Notes under the pieces: generated by a model
The model's input: the letters and a program-made list of their open reading frames with translations, nothing else
Databases searched by the model: none
What the model was told of the DNA's origin: nothing
Shown here: in pieces, positions 54,782 to 64,000 of the stretch
Position numbering within the stretch: the first letter of the stretch is position 1
Layout of the letters: each line of letters opens with the position of its first letter
From: Maribacter aquivivus
Lineage (GTDB): Bacteria > Bacteroidota > Bacteroidia > Flavobacteriales > Flavobacteriaceae
Direction of reading: 5' to 3'
Assembly (NCBI RefSeq): GCF_900142175.1
Contig: NZ_FQZX01000001.1
Location: 372,001 to 436,000, forward strand
DNA: 64,000 nucleotides
Position numbers and translations under genes: made by a program

Positions 54782-57166
54782 TTACTCTGTTCGTAAACTT
54801 TTTACCGGGTTGGCCATCGCTGATTTTATCGCCTGTATGCCTAATGTAAATGCCGTTATGAAGAAGGCAATACTTCCCGCCAAAGCAAACATCCACCATT
54901 GAATGGAAATACTATAGGCAAAGCTACCCAGCCAAGCACTCATCATATACCATGCAATTGGAAAAGCAATTAAAGCTCCAATACCTACCAAGATTATATA
55001 ATCCTTTGAAAGCAACACGACTATTTTTAGTACCCCAGCACCCAAAACCTTACGTATACCAATTTCTTTAATTCTTCTTTTTGCCATAAATGAAATAAGA
55101 CCGAACATGCCCAAACAAGATATAAATATGGTTAGCAATGCAACCACGTTTACTGTTTTTAGCATTCCATCAATTAATCGATATTGTCCACTTACTTTAT
55201 CACTTAAATCACCTTGGGCATAATTTTTTCTGGAATCTATTTTAGCAAAAGCAGCCGCTATTATGTTCTTAATTTCCTTTTCCTTTCCATCAACTACCCG
55301 GACCGTTATGTAGCGATGTTTGGCTAAACTCTCTTCATCTCTATAATAATGTACCAGAGGTTCTACCGCATTTTGTAAATCCTGATAATGAAAATCTTTC
55401 ATTACCCCAACAATAGGGTTGCCTATGAAATCGCTGTTTTTATATTTCAATCGTTTTCCCTCTATTGTTGTCCAACCAAAAGCTTCCATGGCACTACGAT
55501 TAATAATAACAGGCGTTTCTTCTCCATTGTCAATATCACTGTCAAAATCTCTTCCTTCTACCAGCGGAATCTGTAGTGTTTTAAGGTAACCATCATCTGT
55601 ATACGACCTTCTAAAACGAACATCTGACTCTGTATTTGGGTCATAAAATGTGGTATAATTGAAATAATAATCTGAAGGAACTGACTGGCTCGTACTAACA
55701 TGGGCTACATACGGATTGGCTTCTAAATCATTTAACAGCGCTTTAAAACTAGAGTTGGCAGCATCCATATTCTTATAATCAAGGTCTATGTTACCCACAA
55801 TTACATGATCACGCTCAAATCCCAAGTCTGCCTTTTTCATGAACCCAATCTGACTGTTTAAAATGATTGCAATACAGATAAAAAGTATGGCTATAGAAAA
55901 TTGAAGGATGATAAATGAATTACGTAAAATAAAACTTCCTTTAGCACTATCTATTTTTCCTTTGATACCTTGTGAAACCGGTAAAGAAACAAACCTTATT
56001 GTAGGTAATATGCCCACCACCAATGTCACCAAAATACCTAAGGCAATCGCCCCTAAAATTACTGGATAATCATTTTTAAGGCTAAAATTAATCTCACCAA
56101 AATCTGCCCCGAAAACATCATTCATTTTCGGTAATAAGAATCCGAAGAAAAGTACACTAGAAATAAGTATGGAAAACAATACCAAAATTCCATTTTCAAG
56201 GCAAAACTGGGTAATTACCCCTTTACTATTACCTCCCAATATTTTGCGAACTGCAATGTCTTTTGTTCTCCGAAACATAGTAGAGGTATTTAAGTTCAGA
56301 AGATTTACTAGCACTAAAAGCAATACAAAAAAAGAAGTGGCGATGTTACCTGCAATAATTATTTCGACCACAGGTATAGAATCCATTCTAACTTCTGAGT
56401 GCGGCATAACCTCCATTCTTGAAATTACAGAAGGATCCGCATAATTCTCCTGAACCAATTTGTCTACCTTCTTTTCAAATAACGCAATATCTGTTTCTGG
56501 ATTTAGCTTTAAGAATATTGGTGAAAAACTATTGTTCCAATTGGTCTGTTGTTTAAATATAGGATTGTCCTTTAAAAGTGTATTTGGCAATAAGACACCT
56601 AATCTAAAAGAAGAATACGGACTTATAGGTTCTAACACCCCCGTAATGGTAAGGTTTAATGTATCTGCCGCTTTTAGGCTTTTACCTACTGGGTTTTCTT
56701 CTCCGAAAAACTGCTTGCTTACCTTATCGGTCAAGACAATAGAATACTTTTCTTTAAATGCAGTATTATGGTTTCCATATTTTAGAGGTAGTCCAAAAAC
56801 CTTAAAAAATTCTGAATCGGCATAAGTTGTTGTATTTTGAAATTCCTTATCCCCAGCTTCTAACCATACATCTCCCCAACCATGCAGGTGCGTACCGGCT
56901 TTTAATTCTGGCGAGGTACTCTTTATTTTATCCAACAAAGGGTATACTACTTCATTGTAATCATTACCATCATTTAAATGTGTCTTTAAGTAATAGATAT
57001 GTTCTTGCTCTGGAATCATGGAATCTGCTACATAATAGGCATACACAGAAAACATGAGCGTTAATACACTACCAATACCTATACTTAAGCCCAAAAGGTT
57101 AAGAAAGGAAAGCGTTCTATTTTTCCACAGATTACGAAAAGATAATTTTAGATGGTTTAATAACAT
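54782..57166 (-). CDS. MacB/FtsX-like ABC permease A
   Basis: A 794-residue permease with the duplicated MacB/FtsX layout: one N-terminal helix (about 20-42), a large periplasmic MacB-type domain (45-245), three helices with the FtsX motif (FRRTKDIAVRKILGG), a second periplasmic domain (about 450-665) and three C-terminal helices (MAKRRIKEIGIRKVLGA). It ends PVKSLRTE like its neighbours. It probably exports a peptide, lipid or drug to a periplasmic partner. The ATPase gene follows 45 bases on. Confidence 0.9.
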   Translation of the reverse strand: MLLNHLKLSFRNLWKNRTLSFLNLLGLSIGIGSVLTLMFSVYAYYVADSMIPEQEHIYYLKTHLNDGNDYNEVVYPLLDKIKSTSPELKAGTHLHGWGDVWLEAGDKEFQNTTTYADSEFFKVFGLPLKYGNHNTAFKEKYSIVLTDKVSKQFFGEENPVGKSLKAADTLNLTITGVLEPISPYSSFRLGVLLPNTLLKDNPIFKQQTNWNNSFSPIFLKLNPETDIALFEKKVDKLVQENYADPSVISRMEVMPHSEVRMDSIPVVEIIIAGNIATSFFVLLLVLVNLLNLNTSTMFRRTKDIAVRKILGGNSKGVITQFCLENGILVLFSILISSVLFFGFLLPKMNDVFGADFGEINFSLKNDYPVILGAIALGILVTLVVGILPTIRFVSLPVSQGIKGKIDSAKGSFILRNSFIILQFSIAILFICIAIILNSQIGFMKKADLGFERDHVIVGNIDLDYKNMDAANSSFKALLNDLEANPYVAHVSTSQSVPSDYYFNYTTFYDPNTESDVRFRRSYTDDGYLKTLQIPLVEGRDFDSDIDNGEETPVIINRSAMEAFGWTTIEGKRLKYKNSDFIGNPIVGVMKDFHYQDLQNAVEPLVHYYRDEESLAKHRYITVRVVDGKEKEIKNIIAAAFAKIDSRKNYAQGDLSDKVSGQYRLIDGMLKTVNVVALLTIFISCLGMFGLISFMAKRRIKEIGIRKVLGAGVLKIVVLLSKDYIILVGIGALIAFPIAWYMMSAWLGSFAYSISIQWWMFALAGSIAFFITAFTLGIQAIKSAMANPVKSLRTE

Positions 57167-57176
57167 GGTTCGTTTT

Positions 57177-59594
57177 TTAGTCTGTGCGTAAACTTTTTAC
57201 GGGGTTTGCCGCTGCCGCTTTCATGGTTCTTGCACCAACAGTCACTAGTGCTATTAAAGCTGCTAATAGTCCCGCACCTATAAAAAACCATATACTTAAT
57301 GGCACTCTAAATGCATATTCTTCTAGCCATTTATCTAAAGCATACCATGCTATAGGTGTTCCTATTATAAATGCTATACCCACCAATTTTAAAAAGTCTT
57401 TGGTTAACAAAACGGTAATTGATGATGTGCTTGCACCTATTACTTTACGTACACCTATTTCTTTTGTACGTTGTGCAACTACCAATAACGACATGGCAAA
57501 AAGACCTATACAACTAAGCACTATACCCAAAATGGAACCACTTGTAATAATAGTTGCCATGGTTTTTTCCCTTCTAAAAGTTCTGTCTATATTTTCATCT
57601 AAGAAAGAACCTAGAAATTCAGCATTTGGCTCTACTCTTTGCCAAGCACTTTTTATAGCATCAAAAGATTTTGCCATGTCTTCTGGGGCAACTTTTACAT
57701 ATGCATAATACAGTTCATAATCTCTATCTAGAAAAAAGGTAAGCGGCTCTATACTTTTGCTTATATCTTGATGGTTATAATCCTTTAATACCCCAATTAC
57801 ATTATAAGCCACAGAATCTTCATCAAAATATACTCTAGTTGATAATGGATTATTTACTTCATTAAGTTCTCTAACCATTGCCTCGTTAATGACCATACTT
57901 AAACTATCTGCACTATATTCTTTACTGAACATACGCCCTTCTAACAGTTGCAAGTCTAATGTCTTTGCGTAATCATAATCTACCGTAAGTACATTGCTAT
58001 GAACTATTCTGCCCTTGTATTCAAACCCTAATATACTTTTTGATAAACTTCCGTCTTTTCCTCGTCCCAAATTATTATCTGATCCGCTAACCGCTAAAAT
58101 GTTCCCATTTCCTTGCAGCTCATTTCGCAATAATTCAATAACACGATAGCTGTCTTTCTTTCCATTTAAGGGGATTGATACTACTTGTTCTTTATTGAAT
58201 CCAAGGTTCTTATTTCGCATAAACTGAATTTGACCTTGAAAGACCAACGTTCCGGTAATCAGCACAATTGCTATTACAAATTGTACGACTATAAGTGCGT
58301 TTCTAACTCCGTTTTTTCCTAATTCCCATTTTCCTTTTAGTGCATTTAAGGTATTTAACTTACTTAAAAGTAATGCCGGGTAACCACCCGTTATCAAAGT
58401 GACCAATAATATCCCCACTAGGAAACTACCAAGAATGGTTGGTGTCAATAAATTTGCGAAAGTAGCATCGGTATTGAACAAGGTTTTGTAAGGGTCAATC
58501 AACAGATTTGCCAATACTAGAGCTAAAGCAATTGCTATTACAAATACCATTATACTTTCTAGCCAAAATTGACCGAACAGCTGTCCTTTTACCGCGCCTA
58601 GGGTTTTTCTCATTCCTATTTCCTTTAAGCGTTTTTCGCCCAAGGCAATGTTCATATTTACAAAATTAGCGCAGGCAATGAAAATAATTAGAAAGGCAAT
58701 TCCTAAAACCATATACGGGAAAGTCCTTTTTACATTTAATACACCAGAATTAAAATTCGCAAAGCGCTTATCAGTGTAAGGCAGTAAACCTAACTGAGCA
58801 TAATTACCATTAACATCTGGTTGCGCACCATCACGTTTCATGTTTTCCATTTGACCCTCATTATGCAGTAAGGTAAACTCAACTGTGCTTTTTTCGAATT
58901 GAGATTTGGTAACACCATCTTCTAACTGCAAATAGACCGGGTGGTTACGAGCATCCCATACATCTATATTCTCTTTATATTCTGAGTGGCTATCAAAAGG
59001 GATGGCTATATCAAAACTAACACTGCTGTTATCTGGTATACTTTTAAGAATTCCTGAAACTGTAAACGGTTTTTCTTCTTTACCTATTAGCACTCGCACT
59101 ATTTTGCCAATTCCGTCCGTAGTACCAAACAACTTTTTTGCCGCTTCTTCCGTAATTGCTACTGAGTTCTGATTCTGCATTGGTTTGTTGGAATCTCCCA
59201 TAACGGTTGGAAAACTAAAAATGGAAAAATAATCAGCATCAACAAATTCAGCATCCAAGTTAAAATCGTTATCTCCATAAGAAACTAGTGCATTCTCACT
59301 CAATGCTCTTGCTATATTTTTTATACCTGGCACTTCTTCCTTTAAAGCAGGTGCAAAAGGAATTGGGTTTGCTGTAGATAAATCAGAACCTTTAGGAGTT
59401 TGATTAGAATAGTACACTTGAAAAACAGAACCTTTATTTTCATGGAATTGATCATAAGACAGTTCAAATAAAGCCGTCATAGTCAATAATAACGCTATTG
59501 CGAATGCTAAGGTTAAACCAACAATATTAGCCGCTGTAAAAACTTTGTTCTTTAATAGATTTCTCCAAGCTATTTTTAGATAATTCTTAAACAT
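57177..59594 (-). CDS. MacB/FtsX-like ABC permease B
   Basis: An 805-residue paralogue of permease A with the same duplicated layout: N-terminal MFKNYLKIAWRNLLKNK then a helix, a MacB-type periplasmic domain, an FtsX core (LGEKRLKEIGMRKTLGA), a second periplasmic domain, and a C-terminal core (VVAQRTKEIGVRKVIGA) ending AANPVKSLRTD. It is ten bases upstream of permease A in the same direction. Sequence drift between copies suggests they are not recent duplicates. Confidence 0.9.
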   Translation of the reverse strand: MFKNYLKIAWRNLLKNKVFTAANIVGLTLAFAIALLLTMTALFELSYDQFHENKGSVFQVYYSNQTPKGSDLSTANPIPFAPALKEEVPGIKNIARALSENALVSYGDNDFNLDAEFVDADYFSIFSFPTVMGDSNKPMQNQNSVAITEEAAKKLFGTTDGIGKIVRVLIGKEEKPFTVSGILKSIPDNSSVSFDIAIPFDSHSEYKENIDVWDARNHPVYLQLEDGVTKSQFEKSTVEFTLLHNEGQMENMKRDGAQPDVNGNYAQLGLLPYTDKRFANFNSGVLNVKRTFPYMVLGIAFLIIFIACANFVNMNIALGEKRLKEIGMRKTLGAVKGQLFGQFWLESIMVFVIAIALALVLANLLIDPYKTLFNTDATFANLLTPTILGSFLVGILLVTLITGGYPALLLSKLNTLNALKGKWELGKNGVRNALIVVQFVIAIVLITGTLVFQGQIQFMRNKNLGFNKEQVVSIPLNGKKDSYRVIELLRNELQGNGNILAVSGSDNNLGRGKDGSLSKSILGFEYKGRIVHSNVLTVDYDYAKTLDLQLLEGRMFSKEYSADSLSMVINEAMVRELNEVNNPLSTRVYFDEDSVAYNVIGVLKDYNHQDISKSIEPLTFFLDRDYELYYAYVKVAPEDMAKSFDAIKSAWQRVEPNAEFLGSFLDENIDRTFRREKTMATIITSGSILGIVLSCIGLFAMSLLVVAQRTKEIGVRKVIGASTSSITVLLTKDFLKLVGIAFIIGTPIAWYALDKWLEEYAFRVPLSIWFFIGAGLLAALIALVTVGARTMKAAAANPVKSLRTD

Positions 59595-59619
59595 GATTGA
59601 TTATTTTTTGATTGATGGT

Positions 59620-61980
59620 TTATTCTGATCTTAAACTTTTTACAGGGTTTGCCCTTGCTGCTTTTATTGCTTGAAAACTTACCGTTACCAATGCTATTAC
59701 TAACGTAAGACCACCGGCAATTGCAAATACCCACACTGAAATGGATATTCTAAAATCGAATTCTTCTAACCAATTAGACATATAATAACAAGCAATAGGA
59801 ATTGCAATTAGAATAGATATAGCTACCAGTTTTAGAAAATCTTTAGATAGAAGCGTCACTATTGTAGTAACCGAAGCACCCAATACTTTTCGAATACCTA
59901 CCTCTTTAATTCTATTCTCTGCCATATAACTCGCCAAACCAAACAAGCCTAGACAAGAGATTAATATTGTTAACAGTGTAAACAGTGTAGCAAGTTTACC
60001 TGTTCTTTGCTGATCACTGAATTTTTCTGCATATTCTCCATCCACGAATTCAAAATCAAAAGGATACTCTGGATTGTATTTCTTATATATATTTTCGACG
60101 ATAGCTAAATTTTCTGAAGTAGAATTTGCCTCGTTCAGTTTCATATGCATTACATTAAACCACCCTTTAGCCCCTTCAATTACCAATGGTTCTATTTTCT
60201 GAAATGGCGAATTGAATACAAAGTCTTTTACCACCCCAACAACATGCCATTCTATCCCATTGTCTTTAATAATTTGACCTAAGGGTTCATTGAAACCCAT
60301 AAGTGAGACAGCTGACTCGTTTAATAATACTGCTGTAGAATCAGTAGGAAATTCTTGCAGATTTAAATCGCGACCAGACAATAGCTCCAAACCCATAGTT
60401 TCGGCAACAACATCATCAGCAATTAATCTTAATACAATTGTTTTATCATTTTCCTTTTTTCCGCTCCATTCAAACCCCCAAGTATTACTCCAACTTTCTG
60501 TAATAGGCGAACTTGTTTTGGTAATGGAAGACGCCGCTCCAGACTTGAGCAATTCTTTCTTGATCAACTCATAATTCTTATCAATATCACCTTCTAAAAA
60601 AGTGTAAATCAAATTATCCTTTGAATAGCCAAGTTGTCTATTTTGAACTTTATCTAATTGTTGGCTTATAATTAGTGTTGACGTAATTAATATTATTGCC
60701 ACAGAAAATTGGACCACTACCAAAACCTTTCTTGGCGTAATTAGGGTATCTGCTTTATGGAATGTGCCTTTTAGAACTGCCGATGGTTTAAATGCCGATA
60801 AGTACAATGCCGGGTAGCTACCTGCCAATAGACCGGTAAATAAAACAATTGCCAACGCTGAAATCCAAAACCACATACTGGTAAAATCCAATTCAAGTTC
60901 ATGACCTACCAGATCATTAAACGCAGGCAGCACCAATAGCACTAGAAGTATTGAAAAGATTGCGGCAATAGCTGAAATCAGTATAGATTCTCCCAAAAAT
61001 TGATAAATCAAATGCTTTTTAGGGGCTCCCATTACTTTTCTAACACCAACTTCTTTTGCTCTTTTTTCACTTCTGGCCGTACTTAAGTTCATGAAATTAA
61101 TACAGGCGATTATTAGAATAATTGCCGCTATGATACCGAACATCTTTATTAAATCTATTCTACCACCAACTTCCTTTCCATTTTCAAATTCATTATACAA
61201 ATAGGTTCTTGAATATGGATATAAGAGGGTAACCATATCAGAAGAATCTTCATCATAGTTTTCTCTTAAGGTTTTAATTTTAGTCGAAAAATCAGAAAAG
61301 TTGACGTCCTTCTTAAGCATTACATAAGTAGCCACAGAGTTATTACCCCAATGGGTATCGTCCCAGCCTATTTGAGTTAAATATGCCCAAGGCACCAAAA
61401 ATTCAAAGGTAAAATCCGTATTGGTTGGTAAATCTTTTAAAATTCCCGTAACCTTAAATGTGTCTGCATTATCAATTACTACTATTTCCCCAATAGGGTC
61501 TTTGTCGCCAAACATCTTTTTAGCGAAAGTCTCTGTAATCACCACTGAATTTACATCACTAAAGACACTGGCAATATCACCTTGTACTAAGGGGAAACTA
61601 AAAATGCTCAAGAAATCTGGATCTACAATTGTGCCCGTTGCCTTAATTCGTTTATCATCTACGGAAAATAAAAATGGGGTATCGTAAAAGTATCTAGATA
61701 TGCGTTCTACTTCTGGGTAATCTTTCTTTATTGCAGGTGCCATTGCTTTAGGCGTGGAGTTCCATGTCCAAATTTCACCCTCAACATCATATTGATTATT
61801 AACTTCATAAATACGCTCTTGGTTTTCATGAAATCGGTCAAATCCTAATTCAAAATTTATCCAAAGAATAATTAGGGTAAACACGGTAAGCCCAATGGAA
61901 AGACCTGCAATATTTAAAATCGAAAAACCTTTATTCCGAATTAAATTCCTCCATGCTATTTTAAGATAGTTTTTAAACAT
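59620..61980 (-). CDS. MacB/FtsX-like ABC permease C
   Basis: A 786-residue paralogue beginning MFKNYLKIAWRNLIRNK, with the FtsX core SEKRAKEVGVRKVMGA in the middle and NRIKEVGIRKVLGA near the C-terminus, ending ARANPVKSLRSE. Its N-terminal 16 residues nearly equal those of permease B, the most conserved part between them. It is preceded by a 256-base gap that may hold its own promoter, and followed 25 bases on by permease B. Confidence 0.9.
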   Translation of the reverse strand: MFKNYLKIAWRNLIRNKGFSILNIAGLSIGLTVFTLIILWINFELGFDRFHENQERIYEVNNQYDVEGEIWTWNSTPKAMAPAIKKDYPEVERISRYFYDTPFLFSVDDKRIKATGTIVDPDFLSIFSFPLVQGDIASVFSDVNSVVITETFAKKMFGDKDPIGEIVVIDNADTFKVTGILKDLPTNTDFTFEFLVPWAYLTQIGWDDTHWGNNSVATYVMLKKDVNFSDFSTKIKTLRENYDEDSSDMVTLLYPYSRTYLYNEFENGKEVGGRIDLIKMFGIIAAIILIIACINFMNLSTARSEKRAKEVGVRKVMGAPKKHLIYQFLGESILISAIAAIFSILLVLLVLPAFNDLVGHELELDFTSMWFWISALAIVLFTGLLAGSYPALYLSAFKPSAVLKGTFHKADTLITPRKVLVVVQFSVAIILITSTLIISQQLDKVQNRQLGYSKDNLIYTFLEGDIDKNYELIKKELLKSGAASSITKTSSPITESWSNTWGFEWSGKKENDKTIVLRLIADDVVAETMGLELLSGRDLNLQEFPTDSTAVLLNESAVSLMGFNEPLGQIIKDNGIEWHVVGVVKDFVFNSPFQKIEPLVIEGAKGWFNVMHMKLNEANSTSENLAIVENIYKKYNPEYPFDFEFVDGEYAEKFSDQQRTGKLATLFTLLTILISCLGLFGLASYMAENRIKEVGIRKVLGASVTTIVTLLSKDFLKLVAISILIAIPIACYYMSNWLEEFDFRISISVWVFAIAGGLTLVIALVTVSFQAIKAARANPVKSLRSE

Positions 61981-62236
61981 GATTGATCGTTTTTTGATTG
62001 ATGCTTAGCCTTCACTAAGTACATGTTGATGATTGATGACATCAAATACAAGTCTAATTCCGTGCCACACTATTAATCACCTAATTAACAACATCTTACA
62101 TATTTTTCTAATTATTCTAGTGTAAAATATTTTGACAAAACATGTACAATATATTTACAAAGACTACGCTAAAAATAGATTGTTACACAATTTTATGATT
62201 AGGATTCAATCAACATTAGATGTATAAAAAACGATT
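61981..62236. promoter_or_regulatory. Permease spacer with inverted repeats and possible sigma-54 element
   Basis: This gap between two permease genes contains three short perfect inverted repeats: TTGATG-A-CATCAA (62033-62045), TTTTG-A-CAAAA (62130-62140) and ATTGT-TAC-ACAAT (62079-range of the next line, 62179-62191). On the minus strand TGGCACG (62067-62061) matches the sigma-54 -24 element, but the -12 part reads TAGAC rather than TTGCA. It may be a regulated promoter; evidence is weak. Confidence 0.3.
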
Positions 62237-64000
62237 TTAGTCTGACCGTAAACTTTTTACAGGGTTTACTATTGCCGCTTTTATACTTTGATAACTTACC
62301 GTTACAATAGCCACTACAATTGCTAAAACCGCTGCGAGTACAAAAACCCCAAGTCCTATTTCTATTCTATAAGAGAAATCTTCTAACCACTTATTCATGG
62401 CAAACCAACCCAATGGCAAAGAAATGAGAATTGCTACACCTACTAATTTTAGAAAATCTACTGTAAGTCTATATGAAATCTGACTTACAGTAGCCCCTAA
62501 CACTTTTCTAACGCCAATTTCTTTTGTACGCTTTTCAGCATTAAAGGCAGCTAATCCAAATAATCCTAAACAAGCAATGAAAATGGATAGAATAGTAAAA
62601 ATGAAAAATATTTGACTCAGCTTTTGTTCCGAGTTATAGGTGGAATAAAATGCTTCGTCCATAAATTGATAATCAAAGGGTTGACCAGGCGCCATGGTGT
62701 TCCAAATATTCTCAATCTCCGCAATTGACTCTGAATAGTCACCACCACTTAACCTTACCGCCATATTCTCTGCGTTATTTTCGATGTGCAATCCTAATGC
62801 ACCAATATTCTCGCGAAGCGATTTAAAATGAAAATCTTTAACCACCCCAATTATAGTATAGTAGGTAGGGTTTTCCATATCAATTTCTTCGGAAATCCTC
62901 ATTCCCAAAGCTTCTTGAGCTGTAACGTTTAAAATTGGTAAAGTAGCTTCGTTGATAATAATTGCCGTAGAATCTGATGCATACTGTTTGTTGAAATCGC
63001 GCCCAGCTACAACATCCATTTCTAACGTCTTCAAATAATCCATGTCTACATCCCAAGTCTGCATTTGAATTGCATTTTCCTGACTTTTGGTTCCTTCTTG
63101 GAAGAAAGAACTATCTGACCGCCATGATGGCGTAGGGTAAAAATTACTTAGCGTAACATTTTCTACGTTGCCCATTTTAAGGATTTCTTCTTTAAATGCA
63201 TTTGTTTTAGATCCTAACGGACTAATTTCATTGATTAACAACACCTGGCCTTTTGTGAAACCCAAATCTTTACTCTGTATATAATTCAATTGCTGAAAAA
63301 CTACCAACGTACTTACTATAAGAAATACGGAAATTGAAAATTGAAATATTACCAAAGCATTTCTTACCCTACCATTACCTACACTTTCAGATGCTCCACC
63401 TTTAAGTGTTTTAACTGGGGTAAACCTAGACATGAAAAAAGCAGGATAACATCCAGAGAAAAGCCCTAATAGTATTGTTGCTGCCAACACCAAAAGCCAA
63501 AACAAAGGTTGTGTAAATGGTATTGCAATAGACTTACCGGTAAATCCGTTAAAAAACGGCAGCGTAATCATGGTAATCAATAAGGCAGCTATCAATGAAA
63601 TAAAAGCTATTAAACCAGATTCTGTCAAAAATTGAAAAATCAAATTCATTTTATTAGAACCCAATGTTTTTCTTACCCCAACTTCTTTGGCTCTTTTTAA
63701 AGAGTGAGCCGTAGACAAATTCATAAAATTTACACTTGCCAGAATAATTAAGAATAGCCCAATAAAAGAAAGTATATAAATGTTTTGCATGCTGCTGGTA
63801 GCATTCATTTCTGAGCTTCTATCTGAATGTAAATGAATATCTGTCAGCGCTATAGTATGGTAGCGTATATAATTACCAGATGCCGCAAATGATTCTGCAG
63901 TCATACCCGGAAAATACTTTTGTGCCCATGGTAACATATACCTTTCTAGCATGCCCTGTAACGGTGCTTGAAAATCTTCAACTTTAGCTTCCGGTATTAA
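62237..64000 (-). CDS. MacB/FtsX-like ABC permease D, 5' end outside window
   Basis: The frame stays open from the stop at 62237 to the window edge; the visible 587 codons lack the true N-terminus. The Met at 63952 is not the start. Visible parts are the end of the first periplasmic domain, the FtsX core (LKRAKEVGVRKTLGS), the second periplasmic domain and the C-terminal core (KRTKEIGVRKVLGA) ending IVNPVKSLRSD. It is the most upstream permease of the set. Its relatives suggest that about 200 more residues lie beyond the edge. Confidence 0.9.
   Translation of the reverse strand, partial: LIPEAKVEDFQAPLQGMLERYMLPWAQKYFPGMTAESFAASGNYIRYHTIALTDIHLHSDRSSEMNATSSMQNIYILSFIGLFLIILASVNFMNLSTAHSLKRAKEVGVRKTLGSNKMNLIFQFLTESGLIAFISLIAALLITMITLPFFNGFTGKSIAIPFTQPLFWLLVLAATILLGLFSGCYPAFFMSRFTPVKTLKGGASESVGNGRVRNALVIFQFSISVFLIVSTLVVFQQLNYIQSKDLGFTKGQVLLINEISPLGSKTNAFKEEILKMGNVENVTLSNFYPTPSWRSDSSFFQEGTKSQENAIQMQTWDVDMDYLKTLEMDVVAGRDFNKQYASDSTAIIINEATLPILNVTAQEALGMRISEEIDMENPTYYTIIGVVKDFHFKSLRENIGALGLHIENNAENMAVRLSGGDYSESIAEIENIWNTMAPGQPFDYQFMDEAFYSTYNSEQKLSQIFFIFTILSIFIACLGLFGLAAFNAEKRTKEIGVRKVLGATVSQISYRLTVDFLKLVGVAILISLPLGWFAMNKWLEDFSYRIEIGLGVFVLAAVLAIVVAIVTVSYQSIKAAIVNPVKSLRSD

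Overview
The window is a low-GC chromosomal segment from a Bacteroidetes bacterium, most likely a marine Flavobacteriaceae of the Maribacter/Zobellia type. Supporting signs are a SusC/SusD pair, many lipoproteins with Bacteroidetes-style lipoboxes, TAnnTTTG -7 promoter boxes, no obvious Shine-Dalgarno sequences, VCBS/ASPIC-UnbV lipoproteins, tandem FtsX/MacB-type permeases and a mevalonate pathway. The genus is an inference.

Layout. 1-2441 (minus) holds an isoprenoid block: a UbiA prenyltransferase cut by the window edge, mevalonate kinase and diphosphomevalonate decarboxylase. TspO follows at 2523-2996 (plus). 2998-11463 (minus) is one tightly packed run: LacI regulator, beta-phosphoglucomutase, GH65 phosphorylase, GH13 amylase, then GDPD lipoprotein, BaiN/HI0933-type flavoprotein and DUF1697 protein. 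It diverges from susC-susD (11786-16462), and a LacI-type operator sits at the susC promoter. SusCD would take up malto-oligosaccharides, GH13 would trim them, GH65 would phosphorolyse maltose to beta-glucose-1-phosphate, and PgmB would give glucose-6-phosphate. No secreted amylase or MFS maltose permease lies in the window.

17198-28767 contains an SSS sodium symporter (minus) facing an operon (plus) of two large VCBS/ASPIC-UnbV lipoproteins, a vanadium-haloperoxidase/PAP2-like lipoprotein, a GyrI/SRPBCC-like protein and a propeller-like lipoprotein. 28777-37145 is unusual: a very large lipoprotein joining a metallophosphoesterase, a kinase-like segment and an outer-membrane barrel; an HD phosphohydrolase fused to a Pycsar-effector-like membrane domain; a GAF protein; and a second metallophosphoesterase. 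Aquaporin Z follows with a clean terminator.

38135-42115 is an operon for D-amino-acid use: GntP permease, RidA, D-serine-dehydratase/D-threonine-aldolase-type PLP enzyme and M19 dipeptidase, followed by small unknown proteins. 43523-46794 has a penicillin-acylase lipoprotein and a TPM-domain protein. An ABC exporter (46959-48698) is followed directly by a 14.6-copy heptanucleotide tandem repeat. 48908-52006 (minus) groups Mrp ATPase, NifU-like protein, ferredoxin-NADP reductase and a 2Fe-2S ferredoxin. After an amidase lipoprotein, 54071-64000 (minus) encodes four MacB/FtsX-like permeases and one ATPase; the first permease runs off the window.

No rRNA, tRNA, CRISPR array, insertion sequence or prophage was seen. 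The points most worth following up are the phosphoesterase/kinase-like/barrel fusion, the HD-PycTM fusion without a nearby cyclase, the VCBS-VCBS-haloperoxidase-like operon, and the heptamer array.
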